Assembly (NCBI GenBank): GCA_004194705.1
Contig: SADC01001283.1
Span: 1-64,000 of the forward strand
Source of the DNA: Ditylenchus dipsaci
Taxonomy: Eukaryota; Nematoda; Chromadorea; Rhabditida; Anguinidae
Length of the DNA stretch: 64,000 nt
Direction: 5' to 3'
The notes beneath the pieces are model-generated. The model ran no database searches. It was not told where the DNA came from and saw only the letters and a program-made list of their open reading frames with translations. Both the position numbers and the translations under genes were made by a program. Of the stretch, positions 50,301 to 62,450 are shown in pieces (position 1 is the first letter of the stretch; each line of letters opens with the position of its first letter).

Positions 50301-51853
50301 GAAGCTGAAAATATTCTAGTTCTATCATATCTCGTAATAAAAAATATTACCTTGTGGTGTACCATATTTGAAGGTAATAAACAGTGGCATGCTTCAATGG
50401 CCACTCCTCCAGTCTGAATTCAATTACTTCGTCTCGCCAGTTCAACATAGGCGATTTTAGGTCAATCGTTTCGTTTGTCAGCCTATTCTCTAGAGTTGCA
50501 TGCTGAAACATAATCCGACTTTGTGTTGCTTACGGTATAATATTTACAAATGGCCTGCCTGAATATTTAAAAACAACGAGTTACCATGAAGCTGAATAAG
50601 GGATGTGTTTTGTTTACACTGGATTTCAATAAGAACCTAAAAATGTGGCTTAATTTTAATGCCAGACGATAAAAGAACTGATTCGATACACTTTTCTCAA
50701 ATTTTCGCCTTTTGGTGCTGAGTGTGGGACGTCCGTTTGAAGGGCATGGTCATTTGTTCATAATTTGTCCCCGCCAATTCAAAAAAATTTCCTAATCAAT
50801 AAAAATCCGTAAAGAAGTTCAATGGTTTGGAAAATTTTTAGAATTGGCGGGGACAAATTTTGAACAGGTGACCATGCTCTTTTCTGCCTGTCCTAACGTG
50901 CACTGGCGTAATGCTTCGCCTAAAAAATGAAAAAAAACCGAAATTTGGAAAGCGTGAATTGAAAAAGTGTATCAAATCAATATTCGTATCGAATCGTCAG
51001 TACCGTATTCTCTCTAATAGACAGGCATGACATTCTATTTTTCAAACCCAAATTTTTTTGACTTTAGGTTAAAAATGCAATAAAACATGGTTTGTTCCCC
51101 CCCCATAGTTTTGGCCTCAAGGTTTGCCCGTCTATTAGAGAGAATACGGTATACCCTATTTTTCCCTCAAAATTTCACCAATTTTTTGCTTAGGGGAGAT
51201 TTGACAAAAAACAAGATGTGGCCAACGTATGTCTGGCAAAACGATATTTGGCAAGCTTAATTGAGCTATTGAGGGCATCTGTACAGTACATTGCCTATTT
51301 CAAAAACGCCTGAAACCATTTTCCAACATTGCGGCTGCCAGTTAATGCTCGAAATATGCTTAGTTACTTTGTTCGACTAGCCGAAAATCGTTTTTGCCAA
51401 ATCTCGTTTTGCCAAATCTTCTTTTTGCTATCAGCCAAATTTTTATTCACAATTTAAACGCTCACAACAATTTAAATTGGTTTTTCTTAAATAGTCCAGA
51501 CCACGGCTGGGACCGAATTCTGGTTTTCTGACCTTTTTTCGCCTTTTGATTTTTGGTTCTGATCTTTTGTAATAACATCGGTCCCAGCCTTAGTCTAGAC
51601 CTTCCGAATGTCCTTTTAAAAAGTCCATTAAGAGACCTTTCACTGAACTTACTTGACCAGAAATATACTCCAAATCGCTGTTTAATGTGAGCTTTAAGTC
51701 ATATATTATTGGCTCTAAAGTGTCAGGGAGTCTAAAGCAATGGGTACAATATTTGGCAAAAACTGCAGAGTGAAGAGCTCTAGAGATGCATATACAGATA
51801 ACATAGCTACCCAGTAAATAGTGAATCAGATGTCCATGAAAGCTACTTTTCAT
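47322..51853 (-). pseudogene. M1 aminopeptidase-like gene, catalytic motif lost and 3' end missing
   Basis: Exon 1 (51653-51853, ATG at 51853) encodes a hydrophobic N-terminal segment and then the M1 entry motif FRLPDTLEPIIYDLKLTLN. Following exons: 50585-50636 (VLIEIQCKQNTSLIQLH), 50351-50502, 49310-49328, 49180-49253 (ALSNTPAKITVW), 49032-49125 (FAIGQFTSYCN), 48920-48986, about 48005-48139 (NGMENYGLLNVKES, the M1 GxMEN motif), about 47851 down, about 47580-47697 (VGNLVTIDCG, the segment after HEXXH), about 47471-47561 and 47322-47427 (ILHKSAAWLEMLESLIG). The positions of HEXXH read M-Q-F-R-L, so both zinc histidines and the glutamate are absent; a possible third-ligand segment LAEG remains. 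TGA at 49207-49209 breaks one exon, several junctions are out of phase, and no C-terminal exons follow before the MULE remnant. It could be a true non-peptidase homologue with sequence errors rather than a dead gene. Confidence 0.62.
51001..51151. mobile_element. TACCGTATT-family MITE, word gcccgtctattagagag
   Basis: Left taccgtattctctctaatag, right ctattagagagaatacggtat, in the M1 gene intron. Confidence 0.75.
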
Positions 51854-53776
51854 GGCTTTTAATAAATTTTTAAATGAGTATTATTTCATTTGTGACAAAG
51901 AAGTAATCGATTATAAACAAACTTTGCAGACATTGAAACGTTGAAAAGCTGTGAACAGGCTTGCCTTTTGTATTGCTATAATGAAATGCACAAGGGATGT
52001 TTTACCATAAACAAATGCTCAACTACTTATATTCAATACTTTCACAAGCTAATTTGCATTCCAATGGAAAGCACAAAAATTTATGGTTGAGATATAAATA
52101 AAGAATACCATAGTTTTGTTACATATATGTTAAAATACGAATAAAGTCATGAAAGGGAAAAAGTAGGTGCGAAACTTTTAGGCACTGAAAAAAACCATTC
52201 ATTTCACAGCCCTGTCGAGTATTACAATTCTTCATGAGGTTCTGACTTTGGAGGCTCATCTTAGTGAGATGTTAACTCTGGATCCCTATTAGCTCTGCGA
52301 ACGGTTTCTATTAGTTCATTGAAATATACAGGGTGTTTCAAGAAATTTTAGTGGTTTAAAATGGTTTTACACTCACTCCAATGATAGACCCGGATCAATA
52401 ATTTTTCACCACACCACCAGCCCCTCTTTACTTAAGGAGGATCCATAGTTAGAGACGGGTCTATCATTTTTAAAACCCCCCTCGACTGAAATATATAATT
52501 AGAGCCGGGTTTACAATTAGAGTAAGTACGGTACATATATAGCAATAAAGTAAAATCACATCGACAACCATTTTGTACCGTGCGATGAATGACCAGCTCA
52601 AATTTTCGAAAAGTGGCAAACATTCTTGAAAATGAGAAAATTCGACCCTAGTAGCGAATACCACCCCCCCCCCAACGATTTTCACCTTTTTTACTTTAGT
52701 AAAAAGGATCCAAATTTATGTCCCAGACACCGGAAAATGTGCGCAAACTCTTTATTAGTCACAATTTCCGTACGCTGCCTACCCCAAGCCTAAGGCTAAG
52801 CTAAACTGTTGTTTGCAAGGGTAGTTACAGCAATTTTAAAAGGTCGGATTCTTTAGGGGGGGGGGGTGGTTATTCGCTACTAGCGCCGAAAATTATTAAA
52901 AATGAGACCGTAGACGGGAAGAAACTTGACGTACTTCCACTATATCAAGAGTCGACTTTAGCATCTTGAGCTTCTCTGACAAGGGAAACTCGCAAACTTG
53001 TTTTTCACTCGCAAATTAGAATTTGGTCTCATTTGATAGCCAGTATGCGACTTTAAATCAAATTCGTTGAGAACTCGTGCCCACAGCCAAAAAGTTGGGA
53101 TGAGAAGGCTATTAAAAAATTTAAAAGCCAGAGGGGGATTTATGACTAAATCCCCTGGTTCACACCCGTTTTTACCGACTTTTATTTACAAGTTTGGTTT
53201 CTAAAAAATATTCAGGCTATTATTAGCTATCTAAAAAGTTTTTTTAGCAAAGGGTGAACTTTAAGAATTGAAGTAAAAAAATTCGTGTGGACCCAGTGGT
53301 ATTCGAACCTGTGACCTAGGCAATGCATATATAAAGCCCCTACAATACTTTACTGGCCTTCTCATCCCAACTTTTTGGTCTATGGGCCCGAGATCTCAAC
53401 AGATTTGATTGAAAGTCACATACTGGATATCAAATGAGACCAAATTCTAATTTGCGAGTGAAAAACAAGTTCGTGAGGTACCCCTGTGAGAAGCCTTTTT
53501 ATTTTTGTTGTTGTTTATGATGTGAAAAGGTTGTAATGTTCAATGAGCATCTATTTTTTCTATTCCGTTGATGCTGTCCAACATTTGTCGTAGCAATTGC
53601 CAACAGCATAATTATAAGCTTTCTCGCGTTTAAGGGAATTTCGTGATTTTTATATAACATTATCCTACAACGAATTGCCTTCGCCCACTCACATTCTTGT
53701 ATATATGTGGTGCTGGACTTGGATAGTTATTTATTTAATTATTATTTTTTATCACAAATAGTTTTATTCCATCTAA

Positions 53777-56700
53777 ATGGTAAATACTTTGTCAAATGGA
53801 ATACCCATTACTCCAACAACAAAACCAACGGTGCTAGATGGTGCTCAGCTATGTTTTAATAAAGCACATTTCAACAGAGAGGACTTCAATGTGGACAGAT
53901 TTGTAAATTTGGCGAGAAGGCGAGCCACTCTCGATCAGATTCACAATGACCTTCGCACTTATCTTCGATTCCTTCAAAATTCAATGATCAACTTGATCAA
54001 TGATGACTACGCTGATTTTGTGAATCTCTCCTCCACTTTGGCAGTTCTCAAAGACTCCATTGACAAGATCTCTTCCAATGCTGAGGTATTCATTTCTGAC
54101 TGAACCAGGAGTCCATCAAAGTAGTTCTTGATGTTTTAGCGTCTGTTACTCGGGATCTTAAAGGAGGGGACTTCTACGGCTACTTTTTGACATTGACTGT
54201 TACTTCACTTCACATACATTTTTTCGCATATTTAGTTTTCTTATCTCAGATATTTTTACACCGTTTTGTAGTTGAGATCTTTTTCTTTCGACGAAGTGGT
54301 CAAACACCTTGATAAAAATAATTTTCAAGAAAATTATACCAAATATAAAGTGAAACTTCACTAAAAACACCTAGGTAAAAAACCACGGTTTTTAGTGTTA
54401 GTTCGTTCTGATTTTCTCAAAATATTATTTTTATCAAAGTGTTTGACCACTTAATCGAAAGAGGAAAATCTCAGCTACAAAAGGGTGTAAAAACATTTAA
54501 GATAAGAAACAAAAAAATGTGAAAAAATGTATGTGAAGTGAATTAGCAGTCAATGTCAAAAAGTAGCCGTAGAAGTCCCCCTTTAACAGATTCATTAACT
54601 TCCCTTTGTGCCCCACTAATCTTAGAATAATATTTGATTTTACTGCCAAAGCAAATTTGCTGCGAGAATCTGAGTCTTCTGCTAAAACACATCATCTGCT
54701 GACAAATCACTGAAATATAATGTTGAATTTTGATGCCAAAATTCAAATAACCAGCAATTAATTTATTAGCAAAATCGAAATTTTCGGTAGTATATTTTAG
54801 ATATTCGGCAGCAGATTTGTTCTTGCAGCTGAATCAAATACCACCCTTAATTTTAGTATTTCTTATATCGATTCCAAGTTGTTTATGGCTGTATATAGTT
54901 GTCGACTTTTTTTATATAGAAAACAGAAGATTTTGCTGTTTAACACACGCCTGGTTACGCGTTTTAATTGCTGCAATAGGCTCACAATTCTCGGTGATTC
55001 TTTCAAGCTTTTTTCGAAATTCGAAAACGTGTTATTTGACCATTCAAACAAAACTTTATGAAAGTTACGAGTGTTAAAACACTCGTAATTTTCAGAATTC
55101 ACAAATAATTTTTCGGCAAATTGACACACTTGCTTCTTTTTTAGAAATAATCGTACATTTAACTATCTTAAACATCAAATGGTCATATAACACGTTTTTA
55201 AATATCGAAAAGAGCTAGAAATATTCACCGAGAAATTCTGAGCTTATTGCAGCAATTACCACGCGTGACCAGGCAAGTGTTTATTTTCAAAAAAAAAAAA
55301 AAGTTTTGAAAATTTTAGTCCTCTTGGACATCCTTCTCCGCATCCACCGAAGAAATTCAAAAAGCTGCACAGTTTGTCCAGCAGAAATGCTCCACACTTT
55401 CATCAAATCAACGAGACCAAATTATGATCAGGAACAAAATATTTTTGTTGAATTCGGTGGAGCGTTTGTCCAAAAGTTTGCGCCAACGTCCTTCAGCTTT
55501 ATCTTCATGGTGATTTTTCGCAATGATTTTGTCTCATTCTCTATAATATTTTAAGGTTTTCTAAGCTAATTAATCAAGTTGTTGATGTGGAACTCTGGTC
55601 GTCTCGGATCCCACAAGAAAAATTGCCAGTAAAAGCAGTGTTGGCAAAAGAGGCTTGTTATGCCCACCTCAAAACAGTTTTAATCCAGGAGCTGGTCTCA
55701 GATCTCAAAGGCAATTGCAATTTCATCGGGATGCTACTCTCGCTTCTTACTCTATCGCGCAATTGGATTTCGCAGTTGTTGAGGTGTCTACAAATGTGAT
55801 TGACCAGCAAATTATTTGCGAAACTGGACCGAAGGATGTGCTCCTTCAAAACTTGTTCACTCAAATTATTAAAGTGGATTTTTTTGTGAATTTACATTAC
55901 CGTATTTACTCTAATAGAGCCGGATCTGGCTCTATTAGAGTGAAATACTGAATAATATTGAAATTATAAATAAAAATGGCCCTAACTATGAAATCTTAGT
56001 CAAAAACGATGGGTCTGGTTCTATTAGAGACTCCAGCTCTTTTAGAGTAAATAAAATATTTTAAAAGCCTCTTTTTTACCGAAATAATGTTCAAACATTT
56101 GAGTTTTTTTTACTGGGACATATGGTTTTTGCATGTAATTTTACAGCATCCCATTTAGTTTGATTTAAGCAGGGCTTCAAAATGTCCTTCTTTATGTCTT
56201 TAAGATTTGTCTTTGTTTTGGGACTCTAAATATTTTTTTAAAACATTTTCAAGCCTAAGCACCAAAATAATAATAAGCTCTTAATAAAATAGCAAATCTT
56301 CGCCAAAATAGCCTAAATGTCCTTATTTTGTGCAGATGTTCTTATTTTCAAATTTTTGAGCTGAAAGCCTTGTATAAACGGCATTGGTGCGTTTCTGTTC
56401 ATTGGGCGTTCTGTTTAAATACCTGTAACCGCTTCGGCCTCAGGCTTAGGAGTAGGTGAGCGCATGTTAGCCGGGACTTAAAAATGTCTTACGAACAACA
56501 ATATGGCTTTGAAAATAAGGCCCGAGTGGCTACAGGTATTACAGGTCAGAACTCTAAAAATGTTCACAAAAGTGGCCAAACGCCTACGCCAAACGCCTTT
56601 AGCCCCATAAATGTCCCAAAGTCAATTTTTTCAAAAAAAAAGGTCTGCAAAATATTTACTTTCCCATAGATTACCAAATAAACCCCATAAAGGGGTTCTT

Positions 56701-58671
56701 AGACATCCCAGAAACGGCTATAAAGACGGAAATTGAACATAGTTTATGCATACTGGTTTTTTAATTACTTGCGCTTGTTTTTAATGATTCATGTCTCATA
56801 TATGTTCGTGTGGCAGGCTAAAAGACTTTGAAAGATTAGAACATTTTTAGAAACATTTTATTAGAACATTTTTAGTTGAGAGAAAAATGGCTAGCCCTTT
56901 TGAATAAGCAGTCGCAGTTGAGACCGGACATCGAAGCATTTCTGGACAGTTGTTTACTCACTTATTGTGTTTCGTTCCTAGAAGAGGTTAAACTTTATAG
57001 CAAGTCTTTTCATTGAAATACTACCAATATCAAACTTTTAGAGGTTTGGCTCGGTGCTTGTGCCCAGCGACAATCGACTATTCCACAAGTGCTTTTGTGC
57101 AACCATCAAATTTGTACAAAACTGGCCGTCCAAAAACTGTGAAGCAATGTTGAAAAGCCTTAAAAACAAGTTCAATACCATAGTCTACTTCAAGATGGAG
57201 ACCCAGCAGTACCTGACAGAAATCAAAGCACATTCTAAGCCAGCCGAATTTACTTACACACTCAATGAAACTGCCAAAGATGGCTGTATATGTTCTATGT
57301 CCAGCTCTATTTTGGTGGCTATCGAAAAGGTTTTCTCAGACGAAATCTATTTGGCTTCAATAATCGACAAATTATGGGATTTCACACTTAAGTGCTTGTC
57401 CAATTATGTCGATTGGATAAAAAGTCTTAACTTGTAAGACATTTATGGGACTAAAGCCATGTGTATTTTTTCTAAATAAACTTTTTAGACATTTTGTTGA
57501 AGAATCCGATAAAGAAGAAAACAATGAAAAAAAGTCGGTGGAACAGTGGCTAGCCCTGGTAGCTCTAGTCTGGGACATTGCTAGCTTTAACTCAAAGCTG
57601 CTAAAACTGTGCTCTGGTGTGGTTTGGAAGCGTTTACAGGAAACAGGAGCTGAAATAACTCCGTTTGAAGAGTGTTTAGCAGCGTTTACGACTGAAATCG
57701 ACGACAGGACAAATGAATCGATTGAATCGATTGCTAAGTTGCTTCTAGCCAAAATGACTAAAGTATGGTTAATCTAGAAAATTCTGAATATTTATGTCAA
57801 ATTTTTTAAATTTTAAATTATTTTATTTTTCATTACTTTAAGGAGCATTCCCGTGCGTTACACGGAGAAATGTCGGTACTAGTTAACACTATTTTTTTTA
57901 CCCACTAGTTTTTCTACTAGTTCTTTCCCAGCAAGTTTTTAGTCGTAATTTTTTAAGTTTTCTGTCTAGTTTTCAAAAGTAGTATAAGGTCAGCAACAGA
58001 TTTGACGCAAAACACGCGAAAAATGGAACGGGCCAAAAAATTGCTTTTTGGTCACTTTTTTACTTTTTTGAAACGCACGGGCATGTCCCGTTAAAAGAAT
58101 AATTTAATGGTACTTATGAGAAAATTTTCTAAAAATATTTTTTTTTGAAAATTGGCATTTTTATAACTAAAAAACTTTTCGGGACCTTTTTGATTAACCC
58201 GATATAATTTAGGAATTAACAGCAGTGAGTGACATTCCAAGGCAATACAGGTGGACTAGGAAACCGGCGCCGACCTGTTTCTCTTCCTATTTGCAGTCTG
58301 CATTCTCTGTGTGCGAAGGTTACTTAAAATCAATTTTCGGAATTGTGAATCCAACAGCATTTGATTTAGTGTTTTCAACCGAGTCCTCCAAAATCGGCTG
58401 GACTGGGCAGCAAGTATCTGTGGTGCTCAAAAAGGTAGTCTACCAGTCCAGCGAAGTGTTTTGTGAAAAGGCGGGCAGGTCAAATTTGTTTTATTTAAAA
58501 ACAATAAAAAAAGAAGAAGTTTAGGTATTAGATTCAGTAGAGCAGACTGGATCTAGTCTACAGCGATTTAAAAAGAAAATGCTTAATGAAAATCAAACAG
58601 ATAGTGGTGACTCAGATGAAGCCAAAATTAGAAAGTTTGTTTTTGGGCAGGGAACAAAACTTGTGTTGTGA
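53777..58671 (+). CDS. COG2: COG2 homologue, conserved oligomeric Golgi complex subunit 2
   Basis: COG2 is a lobe-A subunit of the COG complex, which tethers retrograde vesicles at the Golgi. Exons: 53777-54144, 55319-55509, 55556-55873, 56876-56986, 57042-57433, 57489-57762, 58213-58478 and 58525-58671 (stop TGA), about 690 codons, close to the family's length. The N-terminus has the COG2 signature LCFNKAHFNREDFNVDRFV followed by INLINDDYADFVNLSSTLA. Later exons match the helical body (VPSDNRLFHKCF; WDFTLKCLSNYVDWI) and the C-terminal segment (SDIPRQYRWTRKPAPT; VLDSVEQTGSSLQRFKKK). The ATG is the first Met, 17 residues or so before the conserved block. Odd points: a one-base loss near 54100 (otherwise one would need an implausible 23-nt intron), another in the G run at 55728-55730, and a phase mismatch between exons 7 and 8. 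Intron 1 carries two palindromic elements and intron 3 another. Confidence 0.92.
54162..54582. mobile_element. TTAA-flanked palindromic MITE in COG2 intron 1
   Basis: Arms: gacttctacggctacttttt near the left end, exact inverse at the right end. TTAA occurs at both boundaries (54158-54161, 54583-54586), as for piggyBac-type insertion, though the tip sequence does not itself identify piggyBac. Confidence 0.6.
54930..55275. repeat. Second palindrome in COG2 intron 1
   Basis: The left arm near 54945-55050 (acgcctggttacgcgtttta) has its inverse at 55165-55275. It lies directly before the exon-2 poly-A/T tract and acceptor at 55317-55318. Confidence 0.6.
55898..56053. mobile_element. TACCGTATT-family MITE in COG2 intron 3, word ggctctattagagt
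   Basis: It starts 25 bp after the exon-3 donor. The left part is itself a mini-palindrome (taccgtatttactctaatag / ctattagagtgaaatact). Confidence 0.7.
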
Positions 58672-58744
58672 AAAACGTCAAAAGTGTTTTTAATCGCGCC
58701 ATAGCATAACACAGCATTCGTGTTTTGTGCTTTTAGATATGGCC

Positions 58745-59125
58745 AAAATTGAGTTTCCGCAGTAAATTACTCATTTTCTGCGGTAAATACATAAACAAGA
58801 GTATTTCCCGGTGTCTTCCTAATTGTAAAATTTATTTATTTCAATCAACATGTAGCTCTGAATCTCTAGTTTCTATTGAGCCATCAACTGGCTAAAAAAT
58901 AGAGTAAAATCTATTTTTATGAAACCACTTCTCGTTTTTCAAAGCCATTAGTTATCTCACTTTCACACATCGAGCCAGTTGATAGATTATTAGAAACTAA
59001 AGATTCAGAGCTACATGTTGATCCAAAAGATTTACAATTCGGAAACACCGAGAAATACTTTTGTCTATGTATTACTGCAGTAAATCAGTAATTTACTGCG
59101 GGAAATCAGTATTTTGGTGTATGTT
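58745..59125. mobile_element. Palindromic element, word tactgcggtaaat
   Basis: Short copies of the word flank the palindrome at 58759-58790 and 59085-59115. The inner palindrome (58845-59035) starts catgtagctctgaatctcta and is related to the core at 15640-15845. It lies just past the COG2 stop. Confidence 0.55.
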
Positions 59126-59336
59126 TTCAGTAACAGCCTTTTAGATATTAGGTTCTGTCATAAATGCTGTCCTTTTTTCAAAAAAAGTTTTTATGGGATA
59201 GAGTTTTTTATACATTTTTTTGACAAATTTTAAAATTTCTAGAGAAAAAACGCATGCAGAAAATTTTCTGTTGAAAAAAACCAGCCGTATTTATGACACA
59301 ACCCAATACAAATATAAAAAATGTTCTGTTGTTTAA

Positions 59337-59618
59337 TTATCCTTTATCTGTAAATTCTCTGACTTGATTATTGCAGACAATTAGTCTACGACACTGACTT
59401 CGTGAAGCAAAGGGTAGAAGAACATGGGCTTGATCTGGAAAGGCTGAATTTGCTTCAAAAACGAGCACAAGAAGCACAATGAGCATACAGAAAATGATCA
59501 ATACATATTTTGCCTTCAGCTGACTTAAAATTGTGTGAATTTTTCTTTGTTTCTTTGCCTGTTTAAAACATTGCCTTGCCCATGATTTATCGGTGTGTCC
59601 TGTGATAGTATTAAGCAT
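59337..59618 (-). CDS. Small ORF with one predicted transmembrane helix, no recognised family
   Basis: A 93-codon frame opens at ATG 59618. It is basic at the N-terminus (KQAKKQRKIHTILSQLKAKY), then has one strong hydrophobic segment (VLIIFCMLIVLLVLVF), then a short polar tail with Cys. This is the usual layout of a small single-pass membrane protein. It lies tail-to-tail with COG2, 670 bp past the COG2 stop. It may be one exon of a larger gene or a chance frame in repeat-rich DNA; no splice partner was found. Confidence 0.3.
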   Translation of the reverse strand: MLNTITGHTDKSWARQCFKQAKKQRKIHTILSQLKAKYVLIIFCMLIVLLVLVFEANSAFPDQAHVLLPFASRSQCRRLIVCNNQVREFTDKG

Positions 59619-60559
59619 AAATGAAAATAAATTAATTTATTATTATTATTATTTTAAAATATTGCAGCAGATAATACGCCGTTCTAAGTCAAGTCGTAAG
59701 GCCACCTGATGGTGTTAAACTTAAAAATAATTGTTTAGAAACCTGCACTATTCAACTTTTCTCTCCAAAACTCAAAAAGACGGCACTTTTCAGTCAAAAG
59801 ACTTTTTCAGTTTAGACTTTTTCTTAATAACCCTAGTTTGTGTAAATAAAATACACTCTATACAGGGTGTCCGGGCCAAATCCTTGGGTTAATTTTGCCT
59901 TTTTACAAATATATTCGGAGAATGGGGCTGATCTAGCCTGATACCGTATGATCTAGCCGTGATTTGGCTTGGTCCACTCCTGTTCTATCAATCGAAACAT
60001 TAGTAAATTAAAATGAGCAAATATATATATAATTTAATATTGAAAAAGAAATTATAAGAGGTAAATCAGACTGGATGAGGGCTGGATCGAGTCGGATCAG
60101 AATAGATCTGGTTTCAGATCCAAGCTTATCCGTGATCCTGATCTGAGTTCTGAATACGGATCAGGGATCAAGGATTATCCCTGATCCCGATCCAAATGCT
60201 CAATACGGATCATAGTTCAAAGATTGCCCTTGATCCTGATCCATGATCGAGGGTCTAAATACCTGCCCTGATTTTCAATAAAATAAAATCATTAAAACGA
60301 ATTACAAATCTCACACTGTTGCAATTCAGGAATAGCACGTTGTTCGAGCATGTCTTGTACCAACAGGCATTGATTCCTCGTTCATCGGGGTAACAGCATC
60401 AAGCTTCCAAAAATGGTATGTCAAAGATGGAGTTGAGAAACAGAATCCCTTTGGAATCCCTGAAAAAAGCAGTCTTCTTCTGAATTACCACCACAATATT
60501 GTATAGGCCTCTTTTGGATATTTTAAAAAGCCGTCCAGTCTTGGGCACGCCTGGATTTT

Positions 60560-60835
60560 ATCAACCGCCACATCCACCATCACCGGTTGATTGTTTTCTG
60601 ATTGGTAAACCGGTTGATTAGGATTTTTTTGCTTATCACCTGCCACATCAACCATTAACCGGTCGATTGATTTCCGGTTGATCAACCGGTTGATTGGCAA
60701 TTTTCGGCAATCAACCGCCACATCAACCATCCACCGGTTGATTGATTTTCGGTTGATTAACCAATTGAGAAAGGTGATCAACCAGTGGCCCACCGGCGAA
60801 TAAACCGGTTGATAACGCCGGTTGATTGGCCAAGA
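60560..60835. repeat. Cluster of palindromic words accggttgattg
   Basis: At least eight occurrences of the self-complementary word in both orientations, separated by ccacatcaaccatc. A related block at 60060-60260 repeats gatcagggatcaaggatta-type words. Confidence 0.65.
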
Positions 60836-61239
60836 CTGAAGCCGTCACGAGCTTTTCAAAAAAATGAAATAAGCAGTGAAATACCCCGTACAAGTCGGAT
60901 ACTCAAAAAATATATATACAAAGGCGATTCAAAGAGCAGGCTAACAACCATGATACCGGTATCGTGGGTTTTCGGCCACTTTGGGCCCTGTCTCACCAAC
61001 TTTTTTGTGATGTGGAAAACGGGGCAGCACTTCGTTGTATAACTTCGGGGTGCTCTACAAGAATCTGCAAAAAAAATTCTCAATGAGATCTTTGAAAAAT
61101 AACATTTCTGAAGGTTTCCTGGTTAGGCCTTAGGCTTAGCAATTAAGCTCAGGGGTAGGCGAACGTACGTTAGGACGAACTAAGAAATGTTGACACACTT
61201 TTTTCGGGTTCTCGAACATAAATTTGAGTACTTTTTACT

Positions 61240-61365
61240 TATCGTATTTATTCTATTAAAAAGCCAGTCTCTATTAGAAGGCCAGTCTATAATAGAAGAC
61301 CAACACCTGAGGGGGTTTGAAAAACAGAAGGCCAGTCTCTAATAGAAGGCCCCCGCAAGAAGTGG
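61240..61365. mobile_element. Degenerate TACCGTATT-family element, word ggccagtctctaatagaa
   Basis: Left end tatcgtatttattctattaa; several gccagtctctattagaagg units follow. The right terminal repeat is not visible. Confidence 0.55.
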
Positions 61366-61924
61366 TCCAAAATTGATAATATTGAGAAATTTTGCTGTAT
61401 ATAGGTATTAGATTAGGCGTATAAATGTTTCGCAAATATACCCGATACAGTAAAATTTGAAAACGTCACAAAAGACAACAGGAGAGAGCAAGACACATTT
61501 TTTTAATATTTTTTTCCGAAAATTTTCAGGTTGTGTCCAAGCATTGTTGTTATGATTAATTTGCCACTTTTTGTCTTCAGTTATCCATATCTCGATGAAT
61601 GTTTTTCCAAAATTTGTGAATAAAAGCTTATTTTAAAGAGAAGATATAGGTCTTATACTTGAAATTAATGATTTTTCAATAAACATAAAATTTAGTCACT
61701 TTTTGAGCTAAACAAATTCAATGAAAAATCATTAATCAAATGAAAAGATTTTTTCTGGGTCGGTCATCCTGTACAAAAATTAACATAAAATGGCCTATTT
61801 TGAAAAGTTTTTCTCAAACTCATATCTTTTCTAGTAGCCAACTAGTTCTGCTAAAACCTGAAAAAAAGAAGTTTTTGAAAATTGCTGAAATTCGCGAAGT
61901 TATAGTCTCGTAAATCAAATGAGA

Positions 61925-62450
61925 ATCAAATGAAATTTCGACGCTAGTAGCGAATTCCCTCACCCCCCCCCACCCCTCCAACGATTTTCACCTTTTTTAC
62001 TTAAAGGGGCATGCCCACGCTAATAAGAGGTGGTGCCCGGGAATTCAAAATTTTTTCCTAATCATTGAACTTCTGTACGGATTTTCCAACTTGGTTTCTA
62101 ACAAAACAAGGCCTAGAATTCAATTTTAGGTATGGTTTTGTTAGAAACCAAGTTGAAAAATCCGTACAGAAGTTTGATGATTGGGAAAAAAATTTGAATT
62201 CCCGGGCACCACCTCTTATTAGCGTGAGCATGCCCCTTTAAGTAAAAAGTACCCAAATTTATGTCCAGACCCAGAAAAAAGTGCGCAACACAGTTATTAG
62301 TCACAACTTCCGTACACTGGTCTACCCTAAGCCTAAGGGCTAAGCCTAAACTTGTTGTTTGAAAGGGTAGTTACAGCAATTTTTAAAAGGTCGGATTCGT
62401 GGAGGGGGGGGATGTATTCGCTACTAGCGCCGAAAGTTCTTATGAGTTTC
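61925..62450. mobile_element. Nested palindromic element, cgctactagcg ends
   Basis: Outer marks: cgacgctagtagcgaattcc (61938) and attcgctactagcgccgaaa (62415). A tight inner palindrome, 61998-62240, begins aaggggcatgcccacgctaa. Related outer pieces lie at 52640-52890 and 40020-40210. Confidence 0.65.

Noticed and set aside
54093..54115. A 23-nt intron in COG2 exon 1 (gtattc...accag)
   Set aside because: Too short to be spliced normally; a one-base loss restores a continuous helical segment.
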